From Chloroflexota bacterium (lineage in GTDB: Bacteria; Chloroflexota; UBA6077): DNA of 20,582 bases. The DNA lies in contig JAJYKO010000010.1 of the NCBI GenBank assembly GCA_021788565.1, forward strand, positions 1 through 20,582, written 5' to 3'. Below, piece after piece: positions 6,498 through 14,163 of the stretch. Within the stretch, counting starts at the first letter, position 1, and each line of letters opens with the position of its first letter. The notes under the pieces are model-generated. The model saw nothing but the letters and a program-made list of their open reading frames with translations, did no database searches and was not told where the DNA came from. A program made the translations under genes and the position numbers.

Positions 6498-8627
6498 TCA
6501 GTCCACTACGCCGGTTGGGTGACAGGGCACCCGCACCGTGAAGACGGAACCCTTCCGCGGCTCACTGTCGAAGGAGATCGTCCCGCCGTGGGCCTCCACT
6601 ATCCCTTGGCAGATGGCGAGTCCAAGCCCCACACCCCCAGGGCGCGCCTTTGGTCCCCGGTAGAACCGCTGGAAGACCTTGTCGCGCTCCTCGGCCTTGA
6701 TCCCGATGCCATGGTCCCGAACTCGCAGCAGGAAGTCGTCTCCTTCCATGGCAATCGAAACAGCAACGGTACTTCCGGGAGGCGAGTAGTGCACGGCGTT
6801 CTCGACCAGATTCCACACAACTCGCTCCAGGTATCTCCGATCGACGAAGCCGAGGACTGTGGTGCTGCCCACCTCAATGTTGACTTGGTGGTGGGCGATG
6901 ATCGGGGCCATGCGTCCCAGTATATCGGCCAGCAGCTCGGCCAAATCACACCACTCCCTATCCAGCCGGATCATGCCCGCCTCCAGCCGAGACATGTCCA
7001 GCAGACTCGTGACCAATCCGTCCAAACGATCCGCCTCGCGGTCGATCTGCTCAAGGAAGTCACGCTTGCTGGCCTCGTCCCAGACGACGTCGGATCGCAG
7101 GAGCGAGGTCGCGAAGCCCTTTATCGCTGCCAGCGGCGAGCGCAACTCGTGGGAGACGATGGACAGCATGCTCGCCTTCAGCCGGTCGATTTCGGCTCGT
7201 TGCGTGACGTCATGGACTAAGTAGCCCCGACCGAGCAGATCCCCCTGGGCCGAAAGCACTGGAAAGCCGTCCACTTCGAAATGCTGCTCGCATGGGAAGG
7301 AGACAACGAACTCAGTGGTTTGTGGCAAGTCGGTGTCCAGGGCCTTAAGCTTCTCAAGGGTCTCCGCCGGCGACGCGGATCTCTCCGCCAGTGCCTCCCA
7401 TACCCGGTCGACGGTTGTGTCAGGGGCCAGCTCCTGACCATGCCCATGGCAGTCAGCGAACCGCCGGTTAGCATAGGCCGCCGTGCCGTCTGGGTGGACC
7501 AGTAGGAGCCCTTCGTGCAAGCTTTCTACGACGGCCTCAAGGTTAGCCTTCTCGCGTCCAAGAGACTCGTAGAGCTTGGAGTGGGTGATCGCGATGGCAG
7601 CCTGCGCGGCCAAACCCTGTAGCAGGTCGACGTCGCTCGAGTCGAATCTCTGGCCAATTCTGGAATACACGTTGAGGGATCCGATTGCTACACCCTGGAC
7701 GACAAGCGGCACGCCAATGAAGGACTTGATTCCCTCCCGTTCGAACCACGAGCGAACTGGAGGGAAAGCCGAGTCGCGTACGGACGGAAGGAACAGCGGC
7801 CCCACGTGGCGAATCACCCAACCGCTGGCGCTCCCTTCGGCCGAGACGCGCCTGCCTACCCCAGCCAGAGACATTCCTGCGTCGGCCGCGACGTACAGGT
7901 CTCCCAGTTCGCTGTCGAGCAGTATCAGGGCGCTGCCCGCCGACGTAAACGCTTCGGCAATTCCACGAACTATATTGTCTAGGACGGCGGTGGGCTGGAG
8001 AGAGGCGCCAATAGCCTGCCCTATCTGGCTAAGATTGGCCAGGTCGCGTTGCCGAGTCCGCAGACTGGCACGCATCCGCTGATGCAACCGCGCGTTCGTA
8101 ATAGCCACGGCCGCGTGTTGGGCAAAGTATCCCAGCGAGAGTAATTGGTCGTGAGAGAAAGCAGCGATCGAAACCCCGCCCAGCAGAGCGGCGCCAAGCG
8201 ACTCGCCACCAGTAGAAATTGGAACTGCCACCACTGCCTCATTCTCACCCTGGTGGGCGCGGAGCGAGCCCAGCAAACTCCCGACGACCTCCGCCGACGC
8301 ACCTTCTAGAATTAAAGGGCTTGGCGATTCGAGGAGCACTGGAGGTATATGTTGGTCCAGGACGCGCTCGAGTGCGGGCCATCGTTCGGTGGCGATACTG
8401 TAAGCAGCGACAACCTTCGGGCGCAGATCTTCGGGGCTCAGAAAGTAGACGGCCACTACTCTGCATGGGGCGAGCTGTCGGAGTCCGGCCACCATGTCAG
8501 TGATGACCTCGTGCTGATCAAGCCTCGAGGCCATCTTCGCGGCGGCCTTCAGTGCTGTCGTGAGACCCGCTACACGCGCCTCAGCCCGTGGAGAGGAGCC
8601 GTCCGCAGCCGTGAGATCAGGGCTCAC
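6498..8627 (-). CDS. Soluble GAF-GAF-PAS hybrid sensor histidine kinase
   Basis: From a GTG at 8625-8627 (GGAG 7 bases upstream), the product has 709 residues. The order is GAF domain 1 (about 33-178), GAF domain 2 (about 198-348, with GVPLVVQGVAIGSLNV), a PAS-like domain (about 361-473, HEGLLLVHPDGTAAYANRRF), HisKA with the phospho-acceptor His493 in SIVSHELRSPLAAIKGF, and the HATPase domain. The ATPase has an N box (WNLVENAVHYSP, ~605-616), G1 (DHGIGI, ~638-643) and G2 (GVGLGLAI, ~665-672). No transmembrane segment or signal peptide is seen, so it should sense a cytoplasmic or diffusible signal. A longer reading from a GTG at 8708 adds 27 residues but has no ribosome-binding site. It precedes the response regulator on the same strand. 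Confidence 0.93.
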   Translation of the reverse strand: MSPDLTAADGSSPRAEARVAGLTTALKAAAKMASRLDQHEVITDMVAGLRQLAPCRVVAVYFLSPEDLRPKVVAAYSIATERWPALERVLDQHIPPVLLESPSPLILEGASAEVVGSLLGSLRAHQGENEAVVAVPISTGGESLGAALLGGVSIAAFSHDQLLSLGYFAQHAAVAITNARLHQRMRASLRTRQRDLANLSQIGQAIGASLQPTAVLDNIVRGIAEAFTSAGSALILLDSELGDLYVAADAGMSLAGVGRRVSAEGSASGWVIRHVGPLFLPSVRDSAFPPVRSWFEREGIKSFIGVPLVVQGVAIGSLNVYSRIGQRFDSSDVDLLQGLAAQAAIAITHSKLYESLGREKANLEAVVESLHEGLLLVHPDGTAAYANRRFADCHGHGQELAPDTTVDRVWEALAERSASPAETLEKLKALDTDLPQTTEFVVSFPCEQHFEVDGFPVLSAQGDLLGRGYLVHDVTQRAEIDRLKASMLSIVSHELRSPLAAIKGFATSLLRSDVVWDEASKRDFLEQIDREADRLDGLVTSLLDMSRLEAGMIRLDREWCDLAELLADILGRMAPIIAHHQVNIEVGSTTVLGFVDRRYLERVVWNLVENAVHYSPPGSTVAVSIAMEGDDFLLRVRDHGIGIKAEERDKVFQRFYRGPKARPGGVGLGLAICQGIVEAHGGTISFDSEPRKGSVFTVRVPCHPTGVVD

Positions 8628-8992
8628 TGGTCGTCTCCATGTCGATGCAGCAACGGCGCTTCCTTCGCTTGACACGTGGCCATTTCGGTGGAACAATGCG
8701 CCGTACACAGATGGTCGCTGCTGCTGATTCTCGCTTAGGCTGGCTAACTAATCCGCCCACCATCTTACCACAATCGCCATGTCTAGTTTGTTGAGAATCG
8801 GTCGTCTCTTCCTCCCCACCACGGTATCGTCCGATTCTTCCGTCCTCGTCTCTCCAAGAAGCGTTTATGCCGTATTTATCAAGCTCGATGCCTTTTTTGT
8901 GACCGGTTTACGTCGCGCATGGGAGGCTACAGCGGGCTCCAGCAGGAGTGCATTCGTATTCTCGTAGCCTCCGATGCCTGGTTGCGCTCCTC
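8628..8992. other. Divergent intergenic region, no gene seen
   Basis: About 365 bases lie between the kinase start and the ABC-transporter remnants. Codon-like structure is poor in all frames and there is a T-rich run (CCTTTTTTG) near 8890. It should contain the kinase promoter on the minus strand, but no convincing -35/-10 pair, operator or terminator hairpin stood out. The right end may hold decayed livG sequence beyond recognition. Confidence 0.4.
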
Positions 8993-9133
8993 ATGGCTGC
9001 GATCATGGCACTTTCGGATCGGATCCTGATGCCGCATGACGGGCGCCTGATCGCCGAGGGGACGCCATGTGAAGTGGCGGTGTCTCCGGCCGTCATCGAC
9101 GCCTATGTGGGGGAGAGGTACCTCATTGCTTGA
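8993..9133 (+). pseudogene. C-terminal remnant of a LivG-type branched-chain amino acid ABC ATPase
   Basis: About 46 codons remain, ending in a TGA at 9131-9133. The protein text LSDRILMPHDGRLIAEGTP, then VSPAVIDAYVGE, matches the conserved C-terminal end of LivG/BraF ATPases (normally near LSDRIxVLxxGxxIAEGxP and PxVIxAYLG). Everything upstream (Walker A, signature, Walker B, about 200 residues) is missing; the sequence before 8993 has no recognisable ABC character. The stop overlaps the start of the livF-like remnant, as in intact liv operons. It is clearly a relic with no independent function. Confidence 0.8.
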
Positions 9134-9632
9134 ACTAGGGAATATCGACGCCTTTCACGGCAATGTCCAGGCTTTGTGGTCGATCTCGTTAAGCATGAAG
9201 GAGGGGGATTTAGTGTCCCTGGGCGGATCGAACGCTATCGGGAAGAGCAAGCTGGTCAGTACGGTGGCGATGTTACAGCCCCCAGGGAGGAAAGATCCGC
9301 TTCCTGGGGAATGACGCCACGGGCATGCATGCCGTCGAAGTCGTCAAGCGGGGCCTGGCGCTGATCCCACTAGGGAAGTTAATGTTCCGTTGCTGATAAT
9401 GGACGAACCCTCGCTGGGGATTGCCACATTGACGGTGAAGAGAATGCTCGAGGTTGTTCGGCAGATCAATGCCGCCGACACCACTGTCTTGCTGGTCGAG
9501 CAGAATGTCCGGCATGCCCTGGCGATGGCAACCAGGGGTTGCATCGTGGAGAAGGACACGATTGTCGGGAGCAGCGCGGGCCTGAACCTTCTCGCCAACA
9601 CGCACTTGAGAAAAGCACGTGTAGAGCTGTGA
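9126..9632 (+). pseudogene. LivF-type ABC ATPase pseudogene (frameshift plus internal deletion)
   Basis: Three pieces of one ATPase are visible. Piece 1 (9126 to about 9290, TTG or ATT start overlapping the livG stop) gives LLELGNIDAFHGNVQALWSI and a degraded Walker A, GSNAIGKSK instead of GxNGAGKST. Piece 2, in the +1 frame (about 9292-9378), gives KIRFLGNDATGMHAVEVVKRG. Piece 3 returns to the first frame (about 9384-9632) with Walker B LLIMDEPSLG and the H-loop-like LLVEQNVRHALAMA. The roughly 65-70 residues that should lie between LALIP and LLIMDEP, including the ABC signature LSGGE, are gone. Intact relatives are ~235 residues. The protein cannot be a working ATPase. With the livG relic it marks the eroded tail of a transport operon. 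Confidence 0.85.
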
Positions 9633-9658
9633 ACCATTCGCAGGATGGAGAAGAGCAG

Positions 9659-10153
9659 ATGAGCCGGGCAGACCTGATTCGAGAACAACTGGAGCGGTGT
9701 GGCATCGAGTACCTCGTGTGGCTGCCGGACACCGAGGTACGAACGTTCTACGACAGCATACAGGCCGCGCAGAATTTGCAGCTGCTGCAAGTCTGCCACG
9801 AGGAAGAAGCGATTGGGCTATATACGGGCCTCTACCTGACCGGCAAGCGTGCAGCGATCCTAATCCAGAACAGCGGAATGCTGCATTCCTTGGACGCCCT
9901 GGGGCACCTGGTCGTGAAACTCCAGATCCCTCTACTGCTGATGCTGGGGTATCGCGGGTACCACAAGATGCTGAGCGGCCACCAGCCGCTGGACTACGCT
10001 GCCAAGTTCACTGAGCCGGTACTGGCCGCAATGGAGATCAAGTCCTACCTGGTAGACAACGACGAAGAGGTAGAAAACATCGGCCGCGCATTCCGAGAGG
10101 CGATGAACGGCGACAGGCCAGTAGCACTGCTGTTCGGCGCGGAGGACGAATGA
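9659..10153 (+). CDS. ThDP-dependent decarboxylase, N-terminal (PYR) subunit, sulfopyruvate/phosphonopyruvate decarboxylase alpha-like
   Basis: The 164-residue protein starts at ATG 9659-9661, shortly after the livF relic ends, with GGATGGAG just upstream. It is the pyrimidine-binding domain of a split ThDP enzyme, with the catalytic glutamate cluster at 48-50 in CHEEEAIGLYTG and the LIQNSGMLHSLDAL motif (about 68-81) typical of ComD and phosphonopyruvate decarboxylases. It pairs with the next gene (one base between stop and start), which carries the ThDP diphosphate-binding domain. Together they should decarboxylate a 2-oxo acid to an aldehyde. Whether it acts on sulfopyruvate, phosphonopyruvate or another acid is not resolved. 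A longer frame opening at 9539 overlaps the relic and lacks family resemblance, so I did not use it. Confidence 0.87.
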   Translation: MSRADLIREQLERCGIEYLVWLPDTEVRTFYDSIQAAQNLQLLQVCHEEEAIGLYTGLYLTGKRAAILIQNSGMLHSLDALGHLVVKLQIPLLLMLGYRGYHKMLSGHQPLDYAAKFTEPVLAAMEIKSYLVDNDEEVENIGRAFREAMNGDRPVALLFGAEDE

Positions 10154-10154
10154 C

Positions 10155-10718
10155 ATGATGGACAAACTTGAGACACTGAGACTCCTCTCGAGACACCGTA
10201 CGAACGAGATAGTCATTACCACCATGACTCAGACCTGGATTTGGCCGTCCATCACAGCCAATGCTGATCTGGACTACCCGGCCTACGGGGTTATGGGTCA
10301 TGCCGCCTCGGTCGGCCTCGGAGTGGCGATCGGCCGGCCGGATCGCCGAGTATGGATATTGAACGGCGACGGCAGCCAGCTCATGTATCTCGGCTCGATC
10401 GCCAGCATCGTTAGCGCAGGGGCTCGGAACGTCGTGCTGTTTATCCTGCAGAACGATCAGTACGAGATGACCGGTGGCCAGCCGATCCCGGGGGCAAGGC
10501 GAATCGATTTCGCCATGGTAGGGAAGGGGCTCGGCATGAAGAACGGCTACAACTTTGACAGCCTGTCAGATCTCGACGCGAAGCTTCCGGGTATCTTGAA
10601 AGAGGAAGGTCCAACGATCGTGGCCCTCAAGATCGGTACCGCCGAGGTCGCTAATCCTAGGTCCCCCATCATGAGGGAAGAGGTGCGGCGGTTCCGGGAG
10701 GTTCTAGCGCGGCTCTGA
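10155..10718 (+). CDS. ThDP-dependent decarboxylase, C-terminal (PP) subunit, ComE-like
   Basis: This 187-residue ThDP diphosphate/Mg-binding domain has the classical motif Gly71-Asp72-Gly73-Ser followed 26 residues later by Asn100 (NGDGSQLMYLG to FILQNDQYEMTGGQ). YGVMGHAASVGLGVAIGRPDRRV (about 44-66) is typical of ComE and acetolactate synthase-type enzymes. It starts one base after the PYR subunit stops, so the pair is translationally coupled and forms an alpha/beta enzyme. Downstream, 26 bases on, is the OYE-type reductase. The closest family names are sulfopyruvate decarboxylase beta and phosphonopyruvate decarboxylase C-terminal domain; no other coenzyme M or phosphonate genes are present, so a different 2-oxo acid is plausible. 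Confidence 0.88.
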   Translation: MMDKLETLRLLSRHRTNEIVITTMTQTWIWPSITANADLDYPAYGVMGHAASVGLGVAIGRPDRRVWILNGDGSQLMYLGSIASIVSAGARNVVLFILQNDQYEMTGGQPIPGARRIDFAMVGKGLGMKNGYNFDSLSDLDAKLPGILKEEGPTIVALKIGTAEVANPRSPIMREEVRRFREVLARL

Positions 10719-10744
10719 GTAGTCCGACGTCGGAGGAATCTGGA

Positions 10745-12670
10745 ATGACCCAAGCCATGGAGGCCCTGTTCACTCCCGGCCGGATCGGGACACTCGCGGT
10801 GAAGAATCGGCTGGCGATGCCACCTCTGTCCACCAACTACGCGGCTTGGACAGGCGAGGCTACTGATCGGCAGATCAGGTACTACGCTGAGCGGGCTCGC
10901 GGCGGCGTGGGCCTTATAACCGTCGAGTACGCCTACGTGCACTTCTCCGGCAAGATCGCCTTCTACACTTTGGGAATCCATAACGACGCCATGGTCCCGA
11001 GGCTGAAGGAGCTGGTGGACGCCATCCACTCGGAGGGCGCGAAAGCAAGCATCTTGATCGCCCACGGAGGTCGGCGGTGCAGGAGCGAGATCACAGGGAG
11101 CCAGCCGTTTGGACCCTCGCCTGTGCCGTGCCTCGGCGGTGAGGTGCCCAGGGAGCTAACAACAACTGAGATCCCAACTGTTCTGTCCTGGTTCGAGCAG
11201 GCGGCAGCGCGCGTGGGCGAGGCTGGCTTCGACGCGGTAACTCTCCATCTCACCGCAGGTTACCTACTAGAGAGCTTCCTCTCCCCGTACTCCAATCAGC
11301 GAAGGGATGAGTATGGCGGAAGCCTGGAGAACCGGATGCGCCTTTCACTCGAGGTGCTGGAGCGGGCGCGGAGCGCGCTGGGGAGGGATTTCCCGGTGCT
11401 CTGCCGGCTCTGCGTGGACGAGTTCATCGATGGCGGCCTGACGCTAGACGAGGCCAAGCGGGCGGCGCAGATGTTCGAGCGGGCCGGACTAGACGCAATA
11501 GACACCATAGCGGGCATCCCGGAGTCCATGCATCTACTCGCTCCTTCGATGGCGGTGCCAAAGGGGTACCTGGTGTCTCACGCACGGGCCATCAAGGAGG
11601 TGGTGAGCATCCCTGTTTTCGCTGTGGGCCGCATCAACGATCCTCTGTTGGCTGAGAGTATTCTGCGGGAAGGCAGTGCCGACTTCATCGACATGGGTCG
11701 GGCGCTAGTTGCCGACCCAGCGCTTCCCAACAAGGCAGCGGAAGGACGCTTCGACGATATCTGCCCGTGTATCGCCTGCAACGAGGGCTGCCACCAGCGG
11801 TTGTACGCCCAGGTCGACATCAGCTGCGTGACGAACCCTCTGGTGGGCCGCGAGGCCCTGTTCCCTGAGACTCCTGCTTCCCAACCAAAGAAAGTTCTGG
11901 TAGCTGGAGGTGGGCCCGCGGGGATGATGGCCGCCCTCACAGCGGCCAGGAGGGGCCACTCAGTCGTGCTGTGCGAGGAGGGAGACCGGATTGGCGGCCA
12001 GCTCTTGATGGGCTGTCTGCCCCCGCACAAGGAGGAGATCCGCACCCTTATCGATTACCTGACACACCAGGTGGCCAAGACTGGCGTCCAGGTCCGTACG
12101 CAGACTGCGGCGACCGAGGAACTGGTGAAGGAGACAGGCGCCGAGGTGGTGATCGTAGCGACCGGGGCAAGGCCGGCCCAGCTTAACATACCCTCCGTGG
12201 ACGCTAGGATCATCTCCGCGTGGGACGTGCTCTCCGGAAGGGAAACTGTTGGCTCGCGCGTTGTGGTGATCGGCGGCGGTGAGGTGGGCTGCGAGCTGGC
12301 CGAGCTCCTTGCCACCCAAGGCAAGGAAGTGACGATCCTGGAGCTCGCGGACGACCTGGCAACCAATATGGAGCCGAGGGGCAGGAAGATGCTGATCGGC
12401 CGGCTTCGAGAAGCGGGGGTAAAGGCGCTTATGAAGAGCGCGGTCAGCGAGGTGACCGGCCGCACAGTGCTCTACGAACAGGGTGGGCTGAAGAACCGGA
12501 TAGTAGAAGTGGATGCGGTCATCTTGGCCGTGGGTTCCGCGCCCCACAACGTTCTGGGCGGGGCGCTCAAACGCACGGGGACGACCGTCCACATTATCGG
12601 CGATAGCGTGAAGCCGAGGCGCATCCTAGAGGCGATCCGCGAGGGGTTCGAGCTGGGCTATGCGCTCTAG
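10745..12670 (+). CDS. NADH:flavin oxidoreductase / 2-enoate or 2,4-dienoyl-CoA reductase family
   Basis: The 641-residue protein has the three-part layout of FadH and 2-enoate reductases. An OYE-type FMN TIM barrel (1 to ~335) comes first (LFTPGRIGTLAVKNRLAMPP; LLESFLSPYSNQRRDEYGGS). Next are the [4Fe-4S] ligands Cys342-x2-Cys345-x3-Cys349-x11-Cys361, an FAD/NAD Rossmann motif GGGPAG at 388-393, and a second NAD(P) motif IGGGEVGCELAE near 510. GGAGG precedes the ATG by 8 bases. Oddly, the usual OYE active-site text His-Gly-Ala-His-Gly-Tyr-Leu reads His168-Leu-Thr-Ala171-Gly-Tyr-Leu, so the second His is lost. It should reduce an activated C=C bond with NAD(P)H; the substrate is unknown. It lies between the ThDP enzyme and the alcohol dehydrogenase. 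Confidence 0.93.
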   Translation: MTQAMEALFTPGRIGTLAVKNRLAMPPLSTNYAAWTGEATDRQIRYYAERARGGVGLITVEYAYVHFSGKIAFYTLGIHNDAMVPRLKELVDAIHSEGAKASILIAHGGRRCRSEITGSQPFGPSPVPCLGGEVPRELTTTEIPTVLSWFEQAAARVGEAGFDAVTLHLTAGYLLESFLSPYSNQRRDEYGGSLENRMRLSLEVLERARSALGRDFPVLCRLCVDEFIDGGLTLDEAKRAAQMFERAGLDAIDTIAGIPESMHLLAPSMAVPKGYLVSHARAIKEVVSIPVFAVGRINDPLLAESILREGSADFIDMGRALVADPALPNKAAEGRFDDICPCIACNEGCHQRLYAQVDISCVTNPLVGREALFPETPASQPKKVLVAGGGPAGMMAALTAARRGHSVVLCEEGDRIGGQLLMGCLPPHKEEIRTLIDYLTHQVAKTGVQVRTQTAATEELVKETGAEVVIVATGARPAQLNIPSVDARIISAWDVLSGRETVGSRVVVIGGGEVGCELAELLATQGKEVTILELADDLATNMEPRGRKMLIGRLREAGVKALMKSAVSEVTGRTVLYEQGGLKNRIVEVDAVILAVGSAPHNVLGGALKRTGTTVHIIGDSVKPRRILEAIREGFELGYAL

Positions 12671-12680
12671 GAAAGCCGAA

Positions 12681-12695
12681 GGGGCGGGCCGCCCC
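12681..12695 (+). other. GC-rich hairpin between reductase and alcohol dehydrogenase genes
   Basis: GGGGCG (12681-12686) and CGCCCC (12690-12695) form a perfect 6-bp stem with a 3-nt GGC loop, 11 bases after the reductase stop. No T-tract follows, so it is more likely an RNA-stabilising or attenuating hairpin than a classical terminator. Confidence 0.5.
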
Positions 12696-12735
12696 GATCC
12701 AGCTTGAGACACGATCCACAGGAGGTGAGCGGGCA

Positions 12736-13851
12736 GTGAGATCTAAGGCAGTTGTCCTCCGAGAGTTCAATCAGCCACTCAGCATTGAAGAAATCGACGT
12801 AGCTCCACCTGGCCGAGGGGAGGTGATGGTGCGCATTGTCAACGCCGGTGTGTGCCGGAGTGAGCTCCAGGCGATCAAGGGCAAGATGCCGCTTCTTCCC
12901 CGTCCCATCGTGCTCGGCCACGAAGGAGCCGGTGTGGTGGAGCAGGTGGGCGAGGGCGTCACCGGCGTGAGCCCTGGCGACCACGTGTGCCTGCTCTGGC
13001 GTGCCCCTTGCGGCCGTTGCTACTCCTGCGCTATCGGCCGACCCGCTCTCTGCGAGGAGGCGGTGACGGCAAGCGCCAATGGAGCCCTGCCGAGCGGTGC
13101 CGTGCGGTTCTCTAAGGATGGAGATCCCGTACATCATTACATCACTACCTCCTGTTTCCAGGAGCACACCGTCGTCAGTGAGAGATCTGTGGTGCCGATT
13201 CCAAAGGATTTCCCGATGCACATCGCTGGCGTCTTGGGGTGCGGGGTCTTGACTGGCATGGGGGCAGTAGTCAACACAGCACAGGTAAGAGCGGGGAGCA
13301 CCGTGGCGGTCTTTGGGGTCGGGGGAGTCGGGCTGAATGTGATCATGGGCGCACGGCTGGTCAGTGCCAGAAAGATCATTGCCGTGGACGTGTACGACGA
13401 CAAATTGGAGACAGCCCTATCGCTCGGAGCCACTGACGCGGTCAACTCTGCTGAGGGTGACCCAGTGGATGCCATCCTTAACATCACCGGAGGTCGAGGC
13501 GTCGAGTACGCTTTCGAGGTAACCGGGTTGGGCAGGGTCTTCGAGCAGGCATTCAACGCCACAGGCCGGGCGGGCACTACCATCATGGTAGGGATGCCGT
13601 CGGCAGGAGAGGTAGTCGGCCTCGACGCCCGCACCATTTTCGGCCAGGAGAGAACGGTGAAGGGGTCCTTCTACGGATCGACTAAGCCATACGCGGACAT
13701 ACCGTGGCTGGTGGGTCTCTACCAGGCAGGCGCGCTGCCACTGGATAAGCTGATCAGCCGACACTACCCGCTGGACGAGTACAACGAAGCGGTACGGGCA
13801 CTAGAAGCAGGCGAGGTGGCCCGAAGCGTCCTAGACGTAACACCGCTCTAG
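12736..13851 (+). CDS. Zinc-dependent MDR alcohol dehydrogenase
   Basis: The product has 371 residues, from a GTG start with AGGAGG 10 bases upstream. Catalytic zinc ligands are Cys40 (GVCRSE), His62 with Glu63 (GHEGAG) and Cys169 (GVLGCGV). The structural zinc lobe is complete with Cys92, Cys95, Cys98 and Cys106 (CGRCYSCAIGRPALC). The Rossmann motif is GVGGVG (194-199), with an acidic Asp218 after the second strand, which favours NAD over NADP. Length and the LGCG context resemble class I/III and aryl-alcohol type dehydrogenases. It is the last gene before a ~310-base gap. In context it could oxidise or reduce the aldehyde/alcohol produced by the ThDP decarboxylase, an inference from neighbourhood only. 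Confidence 0.95.
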   Translation: MRSKAVVLREFNQPLSIEEIDVAPPGRGEVMVRIVNAGVCRSELQAIKGKMPLLPRPIVLGHEGAGVVEQVGEGVTGVSPGDHVCLLWRAPCGRCYSCAIGRPALCEEAVTASANGALPSGAVRFSKDGDPVHHYITTSCFQEHTVVSERSVVPIPKDFPMHIAGVLGCGVLTGMGAVVNTAQVRAGSTVAVFGVGGVGLNVIMGARLVSARKIIAVDVYDDKLETALSLGATDAVNSAEGDPVDAILNITGGRGVEYAFEVTGLGRVFEQAFNATGRAGTTIMVGMPSAGEVVGLDARTIFGQERTVKGSFYGSTKPYADIPWLVGLYQAGALPLDKLISRHYPLDEYNEAVRALEAGEVARSVLDVTPL

Positions 13852-14163
13852 GAAGGCTCATGACAACCTGGGAACGCGCTTGCGATAGGGACCCGAGCTT
13901 CACCACCAGGGGTCACCATGGCAGTGAGACGGTATCCATCCGATCTCACCGACGCGGAGTCGGAGATGCTGAAGTCGCTGCTGCCGTACTGGACGGGCCA
14001 TCCCATGGAGCACAATCCGCAAGAGAACGTCAAATAAAGAGTCTTGGAGAAACCTCTCATCGGACCCGATGCCGGACAAATCGTCTGCCTCGGGGGGCCT
14101 TTGTCAGCGGTCTCGTAGGCAGCTATCCCGGTACCGTGCGATTGAAGCCGCGAACCCAACAGG
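13852..14163. other. ~310-bp gap with a transposase fossil between two gene modules
   Basis: Apart from the short IS5-like remnant at 13918-14037, no gene, RNA or convincing terminator is visible. The region separates the decarboxylase/reductase/dehydrogenase module from the corrinoid/methyltransferase module and looks like an old insertion scar. Confidence 0.5.
13918..14037 (+). mobile_element. IS5-family transposase N-terminal fossil
   Basis: An ATG at 13918 opens a 39-codon frame whose first ~23 residues read MAVRRYPSDLTDAESEMLKS followed by LLP. This is the recognisable N-terminus of IS5-type (DDE) transposases, which normally start with a pattern like RYPSDLTDxEWxxLxPLLP. The essential Trp of that pattern is already lost. 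Homology ends after the LLP, and the frame stops at TAA 14035-14037. No DDE catalytic residues remain and I found no terminal inverted repeats nearby. It is a dead remnant. Confidence 0.72.

Noticed and set aside
6375..7220. Plus-strand open frame of 281 codons opposite the kinase C-terminus
   Set aside because: The minus strand encodes the HATPase and HisKA domains with all key motifs; the opposite frame is a shadow.
8870..8900. T-run near 8890 as a terminator for a plus-strand gene
   Set aside because: No complete gene lies upstream on the plus strand and no stable GC-rich stem precedes the run.
12681..12695. Rho-independent terminator after the OYE-type reductase
   Set aside because: The hairpin is perfect but no T-tract follows, and the alcohol dehydrogenase starts only 41 bases later, so termination here is not supported.
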